Shown here piece after piece: positions 1 to 8,352 of a DNA stretch of 64,000 bases. Made by a program: the position numbers and the translations under genes. The stretch is from Sulfuritalea sp. (GTDB taxonomy: Bacteria; Pseudomonadota; Gammaproteobacteria; Burkholderiales; Rhodocyclaceae), in contig NZ_JAFLDR010000004.1 of assembly GCF_017302275.1 (NCBI RefSeq), forward strand, positions 92,545 through 156,544, written 5' to 3'. Below the pieces are notes generated by a model. It was not told the DNA's origin. It saw nothing but the letters and a program-made list of their open reading frames with translations, and did no database searches. Numbering within the stretch: the first letter of the stretch is position 1; each line of letters begins with the position of its first letter.

Positions 1-761
1 GGGTGCCGCCCATCCGTACCGCCGAGCGTCCATCCCAGGTCGCTGTTCCCGCACGGGATTTCGACATCGCATTCGAGGACGAGGCGCTCATCGTGGTGGA
101 CAAGCCCTCGGGCGTCGCCGTGCACGGCGGCAGTGGCGTGTCCTTCGGCGTCATCGAACAATTGCGTCGGGCGCGGCCGCTGGCGAAATTCCTCGAGCTG
201 GCCCATCGGCTGGACCGCGAAACCTCGGGTCTGCTGGTGGTGGCCAAAAAGCGGGCTGCCCTGACCAGGCTCCATGACATGTTTCGCGACGGCGGAATAA
301 GCAAGCGCTACTTCGCCCTGGTCAAGGGAAGCTGGCGCAACGAACTGCAGCACGTGCGCCTGCCCTTGCACAAGTATCTGACGGCCGAAGGCGAGCGCCG
401 GGTCAGCGTCAATAAGGAAGGCAAGGCCGCGCATTCCATCGTGCGCCTGGTGGCACGCTGGGAGAATTTCAGCCTGGTCGAGGTCGAACTGAAGACCGGC
501 CGTACCCACCAGATTCGGGTTCATCTGGCGCATTTGGGCTTTCCGATCGCTGGCGATGACAAGTACGGCGATTTTTCACTCAACAAGGCGTTGCAGAAGA
601 CCGGACTGGGCCGCATGTTCCTGCATGCGGCGAAGCTGGCGCTGCCGCACCCGCTCACCGGAGCGCCGCTGGAGCTGGAATCGCCGCTGCCCGAGGAGCT
701 GCGCGCCTTCGTCGAAAAACTGGACAGGAATGAAACGGGAACGTATGGCCAAACGCTTTGA
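1..761 (+). CDS. rluC: 23S rRNA pseudouridine synthase (RluC/RluD family), 5' end cut by window
   Basis: This enzyme isomerises specific uridines of 23S rRNA to pseudouridine. The frame is open to the left edge; the GTG at base 3 is an internal Val codon, not a convincing start. About 252 codons are visible. The family catalytic motif HRLDRETSGLL is at about residues 68-78 of the visible part, with the active-site Asp in RLD. GRTHQIRVHLAHLG follows near residue 165. The N-terminal S4 RNA-binding domain expected for RluC or RluD should lie upstream of the window. The 3' end overlaps the next gene by 17 bases. The family is certain; RluC rather than RluD is inferred from the HAD-phosphatase and SppA neighbours, an arrangement common in betaproteobacteria. 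Confidence 0.88.
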   Translation, partial: VPPIRTAERPSQVAVPARDFDIAFEDEALIVVDKPSGVAVHGGSGVSFGVIEQLRRARPLAKFLELAHRLDRETSGLLVVAKKRAALTRLHDMFRDGGISKRYFALVKGSWRNELQHVRLPLHKYLTAEGERRVSVNKEGKAAHSIVRLVARWENFSLVEVELKTGRTHQIRVHLAHLGFPIAGDDKYGDFSLNKALQKTGLGRMFLHAAKLALPHPLTGAPLELESPLPEELRAFVEKLDRNETGTYGQTL

Positions 762-1401
762 ATTGATCGTCTTCGACTGGGACGGCACCCTGATGGATTC
801 CACCGGCGCCATTGTTGCCAGCATCAAGGCGGCGGCGCGGGATCTCGGCCTGGAGCCGCCCTCTGACGAGCGCGCCAACCACATCATCGGGCTTGGCCTG
901 ATCGATGCCCTGCGCCATGCCCTGCCCGATCTGCCGCGCGAACTCTATCAGGATGTGGCGCTGCGCTACCGCCAGCACTACATGGCGCGGGACCATGAAC
1001 TCCTTCTGTTCGACGGTGTCGAGGGATTGATCGATGAGCTGGCCGATGCGGGTTACATGCTCGCCGTCGCCACCGGCAAGACGCGCAAGGGACTCGATCG
1101 TGCCTTCGAGGTCAGCGGGCTGGGTTCTCGGTTCCATGCGTCGCGCTGTGCCGATGAGTGCCATTCCAAGCCGCATCCGCAGATGCTCGAACAGCTGATG
1201 GACGAGTTCGGCGTGGCGCCGGGGGCCACATTGATGATCGGCGATACCACGCATGACCTGCTGATGGCGAGGAACGCCGGGGTTCCCGCGCTGGGGGTTG
1301 CTTACGGCGCACATCCGCGCGAAAGCCTGGAGGCGCAAGCTCCGCTTTTTTGTGCGGCCGACGTGGCCGAACTGGCGGGTTGGCTGCGGCAACAGGCTTG
1401 A
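745..1401 (+). CDS. HAD-superfamily hydrolase, phosphoglycolate phosphatase-like
   Basis: A 218-residue cytoplasmic phosphatase of the haloacid dehalogenase superfamily. All four HAD motifs are visible: nucleophile motif FDWDGTLMDS (Asp11 and Asp13), motif II ATGKT near residue 112, motif III Lys in CHSKPHP, and motif IV IGDTTHDL near the C-terminus. A helical cap lies between motifs I and II, as in Gph-type enzymes. The true substrate cannot be read from sequence. The start chosen is the ATG at 745; an upstream extension in the same frame would lie wholly inside rluC. It overlaps rluC by 17 bases and the following Rieske gene by 4, so translational coupling in one transcript is likely. Confidence 0.88.
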   Translation: MAKRFELIVFDWDGTLMDSTGAIVASIKAAARDLGLEPPSDERANHIIGLGLIDALRHALPDLPRELYQDVALRYRQHYMARDHELLLFDGVEGLIDELADAGYMLAVATGKTRKGLDRAFEVSGLGSRFHASRCADECHSKPHPQMLEQLMDEFGVAPGATLMIGDTTHDLLMARNAGVPALGVAYGAHPRESLEAQAPLFCAADVAELAGWLRQQA

Positions 1402-1769
1402 ACCCGGATCGGCGCCTGCTTTGCGCCAGCGACGACCTGGTGGAGGGCGGCCGCGGTCTGCGTTTTATGGTGGATCGGCACGGTCACAGCGAGCCGGCAT
1501 TCGCGGTTCGTTTTCGCGGCGAAGCGCGGGCCTATCTGAACCGGTGCGGCCATGTGCCGGTCGAACTCGACTGGCAGCAAGGCGAGTTCTTCGATCATTC
1601 AGGCTTATACTTGATTTGCGCCACGCATGGCGCGCTCTATGCGCCGGAATCAGGGCGTTGTCTGGGGGGCCGCTGCAACGGAAAGGGTCTGATCGCATTG
1701 GCTGTGGTCGAAGACGGCGGGCAAATCTATTTGGTTGAGGAAGGCGGAGAACGTGTCGGACAGCAATGA
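1398..1769 (+). CDS. Small Rieske [2Fe-2S] protein
   Basis: A 123-residue single-domain Rieske protein. The cluster-binding motifs are present: CGH (Cys-X-His) and, about 21 residues on, CATHGALY (Cys-X2-His), followed by the GxCxGG-type loop SGRCLGG. There is no oxygenase catalytic domain and no membrane anchor, so it would be a soluble electron carrier or redox sensor. The start is uncertain. I chose TTG at 1398, which overlaps the HAD stop as TTGA; GTG at 1440 is the other in-frame choice, and a longer frame from 1350 would lie inside the HAD gene. Its partner is unknown; it sits between a phosphatase and a signal-peptide peptidase in a compact operon. Confidence 0.82.
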   Translation: MNPDRRLLCASDDLVEGGRGLRFMVDRHGHSEPAFAVRFRGEARAYLNRCGHVPVELDWQQGEFFDHSGLYLICATHGALYAPESGRCLGGRCNGKGLIALAVVEDGGQIYLVEEGGERVGQQ

Positions 1770-2697
1770 TCAGCAGTGGGAGCGCAAGGTACTCGAGAAG
1801 CTGGCAATGGAGGCGCTCGCGGAGCAGCGGCGCGGGCGTCGCTGGGGCATTTTTTTCAAGTTGCTTGGATTCTCCTACCTGGTGGTGCTGCTGGGCATTG
1901 CGATGGATTGGGGGCGCGGTGACGGGATTGCGGAGGGGTCGAAGTTCACCGCCCTGGTCAATCTCGACGGGGTCATCAAAGCCAGGGGTGATGCGAATGC
2001 CGAGCACGTGATCAGCGCCCTGCAGGCCGCGTTCGAGGACAAGCACACGGCAGGCGTGATCCTGCGCATCAACAGCCCCGGTGGCAGCCCGGTCCAGTCG
2101 GGCATCATCAACGACGAGATTCGGCGCCTGCGCGCCAAGCATCCCGAGATTCCCCTGCATGCGGTCGTCGAGGACGTCTGCGCTTCCGGCGGCTATTACG
2201 TCGCCGCGGCCGCGGACAAGATCTTCGTGGACAAGGCCAGCATCGTCGGTTCGATCGGCGTGCTGATGGACGGCTTCGGTTTCACCGGCACGATGGACAA
2301 ACTCGGCGTCGAGCGACGCCTGCTGACAGCTGGCGAAAGCAAGGGGTTCCTCGATCCATTTTCACCGCAGAACGAGAGCCATAAGGATCATGCGAAGCAG
2401 ATGCTGGGCGAGGTTCACCAGCAATTCATCGACGTGGTCAGGAAGGGCCGCGGCAAGCGGCTCAAGGAAACGCCCGACATGTTTTCCGGACTGATGTGGA
2501 GCGGTGCCAGGAGCATCGAGCTGGGCTTGGCCGATGGCTACGGCACGGTCGAAAGCGTGGCGCGCGATGTGTTCAAGGCCAGCGACGTTCGCGATTTCAG
2601 CGTGAAGCAGAATTTCGCCGAGAAGTTCGCCAAGCAGTTCGGCGCCGACATGGCCGAAGGCATGGCCAACGTGCTGACGCGGATTACGTTGCGCTGA
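1753..2697 (+). CDS. sppA: Signal peptide peptidase SppA-type S49 serine protease
   Basis: A 314-residue membrane-anchored protease that degrades cleaved signal peptides and possibly membrane proteins. One transmembrane segment lies near residues 31-52 after a basic stretch, so the catalytic domain should be periplasmic. The Ser-Lys dyad is visible: Ser145 in DVCASGGYYVA and Lys197 in GESKGFLDPF. The length is that of the short bacterial SppA form. GTG at 1753 is preferred over TTG at 1735 because a good ribosome-binding site (AGGCGGAG) precedes it. It overlaps the Rieske gene by 17 bases. Its 3' end overlaps the end of the convergent ppk gene by 14 bases. Confidence 0.9.
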   Translation: MSDSNDQQWERKVLEKLAMEALAEQRRGRRWGIFFKLLGFSYLVVLLGIAMDWGRGDGIAEGSKFTALVNLDGVIKARGDANAEHVISALQAAFEDKHTAGVILRINSPGGSPVQSGIINDEIRRLRAKHPEIPLHAVVEDVCASGGYYVAAAADKIFVDKASIVGSIGVLMDGFGFTGTMDKLGVERRLLTAGESKGFLDPFSPQNESHKDHAKQMLGEVHQQFIDVVRKGRGKRLKETPDMFSGLMWSGARSIELGLADGYGTVESVARDVFKASDVRDFSVKQNFAEKFAKQFGADMAEGMANVLTRITLR

Positions 2698-4768
2698 CGA
2701 CGCCGACACCCATGTCGGCCAGCAGGAGTTCCTGTGCGCTGACGCGTTTGCGTCGAGCCGGCTTGATCCGGTACTCGCCCGTTCCGTTCATTTCCCAGGC
2801 CTGGCAGTTGTCGGCCAGGTAGGACTTCAGGCCTTCCTTCAGCACGCGGCGCTTGAGCTTCGGGTCCAGGACCGGAAAGCTGATCTCTATGCGGCGGAAA
2901 AAGTTGCGTTCCATCCAGTCGGCGCTGGACAGATAGATGTCCTGCCTGCCGCCGCCGTGAAAATAGAAAATGCGGTGGTGTTCGAGGAAGCGGCCGATCA
3001 CGGAGCGCACCCGGATGTTTTCCGACAGACCCTTGACGCCGGGGCGCAGCGAACAGACGCCACGCACGATAAGGTCGATGGTGACTCCCGCAGCGCTGGC
3101 GTCGTAGAGCGCTTCGATGATCTCCGGTTCGAGCAGGGAGTTCATTTTTGCGATGATGCGTGCTGGATGGCCAGCGCGGGCGGCGTCGATTTCGCCCCGG
3201 ATCGCCTCGAGCATTCTTGGGTGCAATGAGAACGGCGCCTGCCATAGGTGCTTCAGGGCAGTGGCCTTGCCCAGACCGGTGAGTTGTTTGAATACCTCGT
3301 TCACGTCGTCGCCGATTTCCGTGTTGGCGGTCAGCAAGCCGAAGTCGGTGTAGAAGCGCGTGGTGCGCGGATGGTAGTTGCCCGTACCGAGGTGAATGTA
3401 GCGGCGATAGCCGTGATCCTCGCGGCGCAGCACCATCAGCATCTTGGCATGCGTCTTGTAGCCGACTACTCCGTACACCACGTGCGCGCCCACCTGCTCG
3501 AGACGGGCGGCGATCGACAGGTTGGCTTCCTCGTCGAAGCGCGCCATGAGTTCGACCACCACGGTGACTTCCTTGCCTTTTTCCGCGGCGCGCAGCAGGT
3601 GTTCCATCAGCACCGAGTCGGTACCGGTGCGGTAAACGGTCATCTTGATCGCGACCACCTGAGGGTCGTCGGCCGCCTGCTGCAGCAACTGGATCACCGG
3701 GCTGAATGACTGGAACGGGTGGTGCATCAGGATGTCGTGCTTGCGGATGCTGGCAAAAATGTCGTAGCGCTTGGCCAACACTTTCGGCAGTCCGGGCTGG
3801 AACGGCGGATACATCAGGTCCGGTCGATCGACCTGGTCGGGGACCGACATCAGGCGCACCAGGTTGACGATGCCCGGTACGCGGTACAGGTCACTGCGTT
3901 CGAGGTCGAACTGCTGCAGCAGGAACTCGGTCATGACCTCGGAGCAGTTGTCGGCTACCTCGAGGCGCACGGCATCACCGAAGTGGCGCTGCGGCAATTC
4001 GCCCTGCAGCGCAATACGCAGGTTCTTGACCTCCTCGTCATCGACGAACAGGTCGGAATTGCGCGTGACGCGGAACTGATAGCAGCCGAGCACGTTCATG
4101 CCGGCGAACAATTCGTCGACATATTCGTGCATCACCGACGAGAGGAAGACGAAACCATAGTCGAAGCCGCAAAGGTCCTTCGGCAACTGGATCACGCGGG
4201 GCAGGGCGCGCGGCGCCTGCACGATGGCGGCGCCGGAGTTGCGGCCGAAGGCATCGGTGCCTTCCAGTTCGATGGCGAAGTTGAGGCTCTTGTTCAGGAC
4301 CCGTGGAAAGGGATGCGAGGGGTCCAGCCCGATCGGAGTCAGCACCGGCATCACTTCCCTGCGGAAGTATTCACGTATCCAAATGCGCTGTTCGTCGTTC
4401 CACAGGCTGCGGCGGACGAAGGCTATGCCCTCGGCAGCCAGAGCCGGCAGGATTTCGTCATTGAGCAGCACGTACTGCTCCGCGATCAGCGCGTGTGCCT
4501 GTTCCGTGACGCGCCGGAACACGTCATGCGCCGGAAGGCCGTCGGCGCTCGCGGTGTGGCTCGCCAGCTTGATCTGCTCCTTGAGGCCGGCAACGCGGAT
4601 TTCGAAAAACTCGTCGAGGTTGGAGGAGACGATGCACAAGAAGCGCAAACGCTCCAGCAAGGGTACGCGATCGTCGGCGGCCTGGGCCAGCACGCGCCGA
4701 TTGAACGCCAGCAGCGATAGCTCGCGATTCAGGAAATGTTCGTTGGCAAAGCGGCGCGCGGTCGACAT
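2684..4768 (-). CDS. ppk: Polyphosphate kinase 1
   Basis: PPK1 polymerises the gamma phosphate of ATP into inorganic polyphosphate through a phosphohistidine intermediate. The protein has 694 residues, matching the family. It begins with the typical N-terminal segment (FLNRELSLLAFNRRVL). The motif IHLGTGNYHPRTTRFYTD carries His459, which aligns with the autophosphorylated His of E. coli PPK, and phospholipase-D-like folds follow. The ATG at 4768 is supported by the conserved N-terminus. It is divergent from ppx across 115 bases, so synthesis and breakdown of polyphosphate could share control. The last 14 bases overlap sppA tail-to-tail. Confidence 0.95.
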   Translation of the reverse strand: MSTARRFANEHFLNRELSLLAFNRRVLAQAADDRVPLLERLRFLCIVSSNLDEFFEIRVAGLKEQIKLASHTASADGLPAHDVFRRVTEQAHALIAEQYVLLNDEILPALAAEGIAFVRRSLWNDEQRIWIREYFRREVMPVLTPIGLDPSHPFPRVLNKSLNFAIELEGTDAFGRNSGAAIVQAPRALPRVIQLPKDLCGFDYGFVFLSSVMHEYVDELFAGMNVLGCYQFRVTRNSDLFVDDEEVKNLRIALQGELPQRHFGDAVRLEVADNCSEVMTEFLLQQFDLERSDLYRVPGIVNLVRLMSVPDQVDRPDLMYPPFQPGLPKVLAKRYDIFASIRKHDILMHHPFQSFSPVIQLLQQAADDPQVVAIKMTVYRTGTDSVLMEHLLRAAEKGKEVTVVVELMARFDEEANLSIAARLEQVGAHVVYGVVGYKTHAKMLMVLRREDHGYRRYIHLGTGNYHPRTTRFYTDFGLLTANTEIGDDVNEVFKQLTGLGKATALKHLWQAPFSLHPRMLEAIRGEIDAARAGHPARIIAKMNSLLEPEIIEALYDASAAGVTIDLIVRGVCSLRPGVKGLSENIRVRSVIGRFLEHHRIFYFHGGGRQDIYLSSADWMERNFFRRIEISFPVLDPKLKRRVLKEGLKSYLADNCQAWEMNGTGEYRIKPARRKRVSAQELLLADMGVGVVSAT

Positions 4769-4803
4769 TGGAAGAAGTTGTGGTTATGGGGGGCGGAAGC
4801 GGG

Positions 4804-4809
4804 AATTCT
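4804..4809 (-). promoter_or_regulatory. Candidate -10 box of ppk
   Basis: On the reverse strand this reads TAGAAT, 35 bases before the ppk ATG and within the 115-base divergent spacer. No clear -35 box was found. Confidence 0.3.
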
Positions 4810-4871
4810 ACCGGGGCAGGGAGCAGCAAATATTACAGTCATGTAGCGACGGACGGGAATCCGCGAATCGG

Positions 4872-4877
4872 TAGAAT
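4872..4877 (+). promoter_or_regulatory. Candidate -10 box placed for a leaderless ppx transcript
   Basis: TAGAAT stands exactly six bases before the ppx ATG at 4884, so transcription would start at or next to the start codon. No ribosome-binding site is visible. The same TAGAAT-N6-ATG arrangement occurs at ispD. Confidence 0.35.
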
Positions 4878-4883
4878 TGGATC

Positions 4884-6368
4884 ATGGCCTACGAACTGAT
4901 CGCCGCTGTCGACCTCGGCTCCAACAGCTTTCGCCTTCAGGTGGGGCGGATCGTCGCCAACCAGATCTATCCCCTGGACGGGCTCAAGGAATCGGTGCGG
5001 CTGGCTGCCGGCCTTACCCCGGACAAGCGCCTCGATGCGGCGGCGCAGAAGCGCGGCCTGGACGCCGTTGCGCGCTTCGCCGAACGCCTGCGCGATTTCG
5101 ACCCCGGTGCGGTGCGTGCGGTGGCCACCAATACGCTGCGCGTGGCAAAGAATGCCGAACAGTTCCTGGAAAAGGCGGAGGCGGCGCTGGGTTTTCCGAT
5201 CGAGGTGATTGCCGGGCGGGAGGAGGCGCGACTGATCTATCTTGGCGTCGCCCACACCCTGGCCAGACCCGAGACCCGGCAGATGGTGGTGGATATCGGC
5301 GGCGGTTCGACCGAATTCATCATCGGCCAGAACCTCGATCCTATCCGTCTGGAATCGCTCTACATGGGCTGCGTCAGCTTCAGCCTGCGTTTCTTTCCCG
5401 ACGGACGGGTGGACAAGTACGCGTTTCGCGAGGCCGAATTGGCGGCGCGGCGGGAACTGCAAGCCATCGTCCACCAATTCCGCGAATCCGGCTGGGACGA
5501 AGCCATCGGTTCATCCGGAACCGCCAAGGCCCTGGTCGACCTCCTGGAGTTGAACGGCTGGTCGGACCACGGCCTGACCCGGGACGGACTGGAAAAGCTG
5601 CGCGGCGAGTTGCTGCGTGCGGGAAATGCGGCGCGCCTGAAACTGCAGGGCCTGCGTCCGGATAGGATTCCGGTGTTGCCGGGCGGGTTGGCCATCATGT
5701 CGGCCATCTTCAAGGAGTTCGGGCTGGAGCGGATGGCGTTTTCCGAGGGGGCGCTGCGTCTCGGCGTGCTGTACGACCAACTCGGGCGCTTCCATCACGA
5801 CGACCTGCGAGAAGCGACCGTGAATCGCTTCATGCAGCGCTACGACGTGGATCGTCGTCAGGCGGCGCGCGTTGGGCACACGGCAATCGGCTTGCTCGGC
5901 CAACTGGTGCCCGCGAGTCGGGAGGCCGGGAACACGGATGCGCAGTTTCTCGTCTGGGCCGCGCGCTTGCATGAAGTGGGAATATCCGTGGCGCATTCCA
6001 GTTACCACAAGCATAGTGCCTACATCCTGGGCAATGCCGACATGCCGGGGTTTTCCCGGCGCGACCAGGCCCGCTTGTCACGGCTGGTGCTGGCCCATCG
6101 CGGCAAGCTGGAACGCGCACAGCCGCTGCGTGGCGAGGCGCCGGAATGGACGCTGATCTTCTGCCTGCGGGCGGCGGTGCTGCTGCATCGGTCGCGCGAC
6201 GACCAGCCGTTGCCGGCGCTGGCCGCGAGTTTCACTCGCAGCGGATTCCAATTGACGCTGGGTTCCCGCGGCCTGGACGATTTGCCGCTCACGGCGGCGG
6301 CGCTGGAGGACGAGGCACAACAATGGAGCGGAATCGGCGGCGAACTGCGGATCAATCGAAACGCCTGA
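4884..6368 (+). CDS. ppx: Exopolyphosphatase / GppA-family phosphatase
   Basis: A 494-residue enzyme that releases phosphate from polyphosphate chains, or (GppA activity) hydrolyses pppGpp. The ASKHA-fold signatures are clear: AAVDLGSNSFRLQVG at the N-terminus and the second phosphate-binding loop VDIGGGSTEFIIG near residue 135. The C-terminal HD-like region with HEVGISVAHSSYHKHSAY is the one found in long Ppx/GppA proteins. The ATG at 4884 starts directly before the conserved first beta strand. It is divergent from ppk, which favours a polyphosphate role. Ppx and GppA cannot be separated by sequence alone. Confidence 0.93.
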   Translation: MAYELIAAVDLGSNSFRLQVGRIVANQIYPLDGLKESVRLAAGLTPDKRLDAAAQKRGLDAVARFAERLRDFDPGAVRAVATNTLRVAKNAEQFLEKAEAALGFPIEVIAGREEARLIYLGVAHTLARPETRQMVVDIGGGSTEFIIGQNLDPIRLESLYMGCVSFSLRFFPDGRVDKYAFREAELAARRELQAIVHQFRESGWDEAIGSSGTAKALVDLLELNGWSDHGLTRDGLEKLRGELLRAGNAARLKLQGLRPDRIPVLPGGLAIMSAIFKEFGLERMAFSEGALRLGVLYDQLGRFHHDDLREATVNRFMQRYDVDRRQAARVGHTAIGLLGQLVPASREAGNTDAQFLVWAARLHEVGISVAHSSYHKHSAYILGNADMPGFSRRDQARLSRLVLAHRGKLERAQPLRGEAPEWTLIFCLRAAVLLHRSRDDQPLPALAASFTRSGFQLTLGSRGLDDLPLTAAALEDEAQQWSGIGGELRINRNA

Positions 6369-6391
6369 CCACCGCCGGCAGCGTGCGTGGC

Positions 6392-6397
6392 TATAAT
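6392..6397 (+). promoter_or_regulatory. Candidate -10 box upstream of the mla operon
   Basis: A perfect TATAAT lies in the short ppx-mlaE spacer, 37 bases before the mlaE start. No good -35 element was found at normal spacing. Confidence 0.4.
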
Positions 6398-6434
6398 CGG
6401 CCGCTCTCCAATCGCATCCGCAGGCACCCCAACG

Positions 6435-7553
6435 ATGTCCGTCGCGCGCATTGAACTGGTCATTCACGATGACGAACGCGTGGTCAGGCTGTCCGGGCTG
6501 TGGACGCTGGCGACCACGTCAAATGACGCGACCAGCCTTGCCGCGGAACTGAAGGACGCCGCGCAACCCGGAGCCGGCTGGGATTGCCTCGGCCTCGAAG
6601 CGATCGACAGCGCCGGCGCCATGTTGCTCTGGCGCGCCTGGGGCAGGAAGCTGCCCGGGTTTCTGCTGATTCGGCCCGAACACCGGCGCGTATTCGAACG
6701 CATCGAAGCCGCCGATCACGAGCCGCGCCCGGTGGACGCCCCGATTTCGCCGCTGCACGGCGTGATCGTGGTCGGCTCGGCAACCATCGGCATTGGCCGC
6801 CATGTGATGGACTTCCTGGCCCTGATCGGCCAGTTCGGACTCAACCTGGTGCATGTTCTGCGCTTTCCCGCGGACCTGCCGCGCCGCGAGATTTCGGCCA
6901 ACCTTTACAAGAGCGGCGTGCGTGCGATGCCGGTCACAGCCCTGGTCGGATTCCTCATCGGTGTGGTGCTGTCCTACCTTTCGGCGCTGCAGCTCAAGCA
7001 GTTCGGTGCCGACATCTTCATCGTCAACATCATTGGCCTCGGCATCGTGCGCGAACTAGGTCCGGTGCTGGTGGCGATCCTCGTTGCCGGTCGTTCCGGA
7101 TCGGCAATGACCGCGCAGCTTGGCGTAATGCGCGTTACGGAAGAAATCGACGCCCTGGCGACGATGGGCGTGCAGCGCGGATTGCGGCTGGTGTTTCCCA
7201 AGGTGGTGGCGCTGATCGTCGCCTTGCCCCTGCTGGTGTTGTGGAGCACGGCGATCGCCCTGATCGGCGGCATGGTTTCCGCCCAGGTCCAACTCGACAT
7301 TTCGTACGGGTTCTTCTTTCAGACCCTGCCGCGCGTGGTGCCGGCCGCCAACCTCTGGATCGGATTGGCCAAGGGGGCGGTGTTCGGCATGTTCATCGCT
7401 CTGGTGGCCTGCCACTTCGGGCTGCGCGTACGACCGAATACCGAAAGCCTGTCTTCCAACACCACGGCCTCGGTAGTTTCCGCGATCACCGTGGTCATCA
7501 TCCTCGATGCCTTCTTTGCCATCGCTACGCGCGGCATCGGCTTGCCGATGTAA
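6435..7553 (+). CDS. mlaE: STAS domain-MlaE permease fusion (lipid ABC transporter)
   Basis: A 372-residue inner-membrane permease of an MCE-type lipid transporter. Residues 1 to about 100 form a STAS-like domain (the role played by separate MlaB in E. coli), and the rest is the MlaE permease. The conserved core GLGIVRELGPVLVAILVAGRSGSAMTAQLG-type region is near residues 198-230 and several hydrophobic helices follow. The ATG at 6435 gives an N-terminus that starts right at the STAS fold; an upstream frame start would leave an unlikely extension. mlaF begins 9 bases downstream. The complex should move phospholipids between the inner and outer membranes. Confidence 0.88.
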   Translation: MSVARIELVIHDDERVVRLSGLWTLATTSNDATSLAAELKDAAQPGAGWDCLGLEAIDSAGAMLLWRAWGRKLPGFLLIRPEHRRVFERIEAADHEPRPVDAPISPLHGVIVVGSATIGIGRHVMDFLALIGQFGLNLVHVLRFPADLPRREISANLYKSGVRAMPVTALVGFLIGVVLSYLSALQLKQFGADIFIVNIIGLGIVRELGPVLVAILVAGRSGSAMTAQLGVMRVTEEIDALATMGVQRGLRLVFPKVVALIVALPLLVLWSTAIALIGGMVSAQVQLDISYGFFFQTLPRVVPAANLWIGLAKGAVFGMFIALVACHFGLRVRPNTESLSSNTTASVVSAITVVIILDAFFAIATRGIGLPM

Positions 7554-7562
7554 TTTCGCGGT

Positions 7563-8348
7563 ATGAACACTCCCGTGATCCGCATTCGAGAGCTTTCCAC
7601 CCGCTTCGGTGAGGTGTGGATCCACAAGGGACTCGATCTTGCCGTCGAGCGCGGCGAAATGGTGTCGCTGGTGGGCGGTTCCGGCAGCGGCAAGACCACC
7701 CTGCTGCGCATGGTGGTCGGCTTGCTGCTGCCGGACAAGGGCGGCATCGAGCTCTTTGGCGAACCGCTGTTCGGCGGCGGCATCGCCCGCGAGCGCGAGT
7801 TGCGCCAGCGGTTTGGGGTCCTGTTCCAGCACGGTGCGCTGTTTTCCGCCTTCAACGTGTTCGACAACATCGCCTTTCCGCTGCGGGAACTCAAGCGCTA
7901 CGACGAAGATGCAATCCACGATCTGGTGATGCTCAAGCTGTCGATGGTGGAATTGCTGCCGCGCCACGGCCGCCTTATGCCGGCCGAACTTTCCGGCGGC
8001 ATGGTCAAGCGCGTCGCGCTGGCGCGCGCACTGGCGCTGGAGCCGGAATTGCTTCTGCTCGACGAGCCGACCGCGGGACTCGACCCCGACCGCTCCGACA
8101 GCTTCGTGCGCCTGATCCGCATGCTGGGCGAGGAACTCGGCCTCACCGTGATGCTCGTTACCCATGACCTCGATACCCTGGCCGCACTGTCGACCAAGGT
8201 CGCCGTGCTGGCCGAGCAGCGTATCCTCGCCTACGGCAGCATCGACGAAATCATGCACATCGACCATCCCTTCATCCGCAATTTTTTCCTTTCCGAGCGC
8301 AGCGTGCGCGCCCTGCAGAATTCCGGGCTTCCGGCTGTGCCAAACTGA
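7563..8348 (+). CDS. mlaF: MlaF-type ATPase of lipid ABC transporter
   Basis: The 261-residue ATP-binding subunit that powers the MlaE permease. Walker A is GGSGSGKTT (about residues 38-46), the ABC signature is LSGGMVKRVALARAL, and Walker B is LLLLDEPTAGLDP followed by the H-loop THDL. Between Walker A and the signature the Q-loop region FGVLFQHGALFSAFNVFDN is typical of MlaF (Ttg2A). It lies 9 bases after mlaE and 4 bases before the MCE gene. It belongs to one four-gene operon with them. Confidence 0.92.
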   Translation: MNTPVIRIRELSTRFGEVWIHKGLDLAVERGEMVSLVGGSGSGKTTLLRMVVGLLLPDKGGIELFGEPLFGGGIARERELRQRFGVLFQHGALFSAFNVFDNIAFPLRELKRYDEDAIHDLVMLKLSMVELLPRHGRLMPAELSGGMVKRVALARALALEPELLLLDEPTAGLDPDRSDSFVRLIRMLGEELGLTVMLVTHDLDTLAALSTKVAVLAEQRILAYGSIDEIMHIDHPFIRNFFLSERSVRALQNSGLPAVPN

Positions 8349-8352
8349 GACC

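Noticed and set aside
1423-1441. Further copy of the dispersed repeat at the Rieske gene start
   Set aside because: Only GTCGTCGCTGGCG matches on the reverse strand; the flanking ACGGCG is missing. The same applies to partial matches at 10881-10891 and 61284-61293.
3719-4720. 333-codon forward ORF opposite ppk
   Set aside because: Antisense shadow of a firmly identified gene; composition-driven, no motif. The same holds for the long forward ORF opposite mfd (38751-41114).
4829-4850. Possible Pho box in the ppk/ppx spacer (CTGTAAT on the reverse strand)
   Set aside because: Only one half-site resembles CTGTCAT; no second copy at 11-base spacing.
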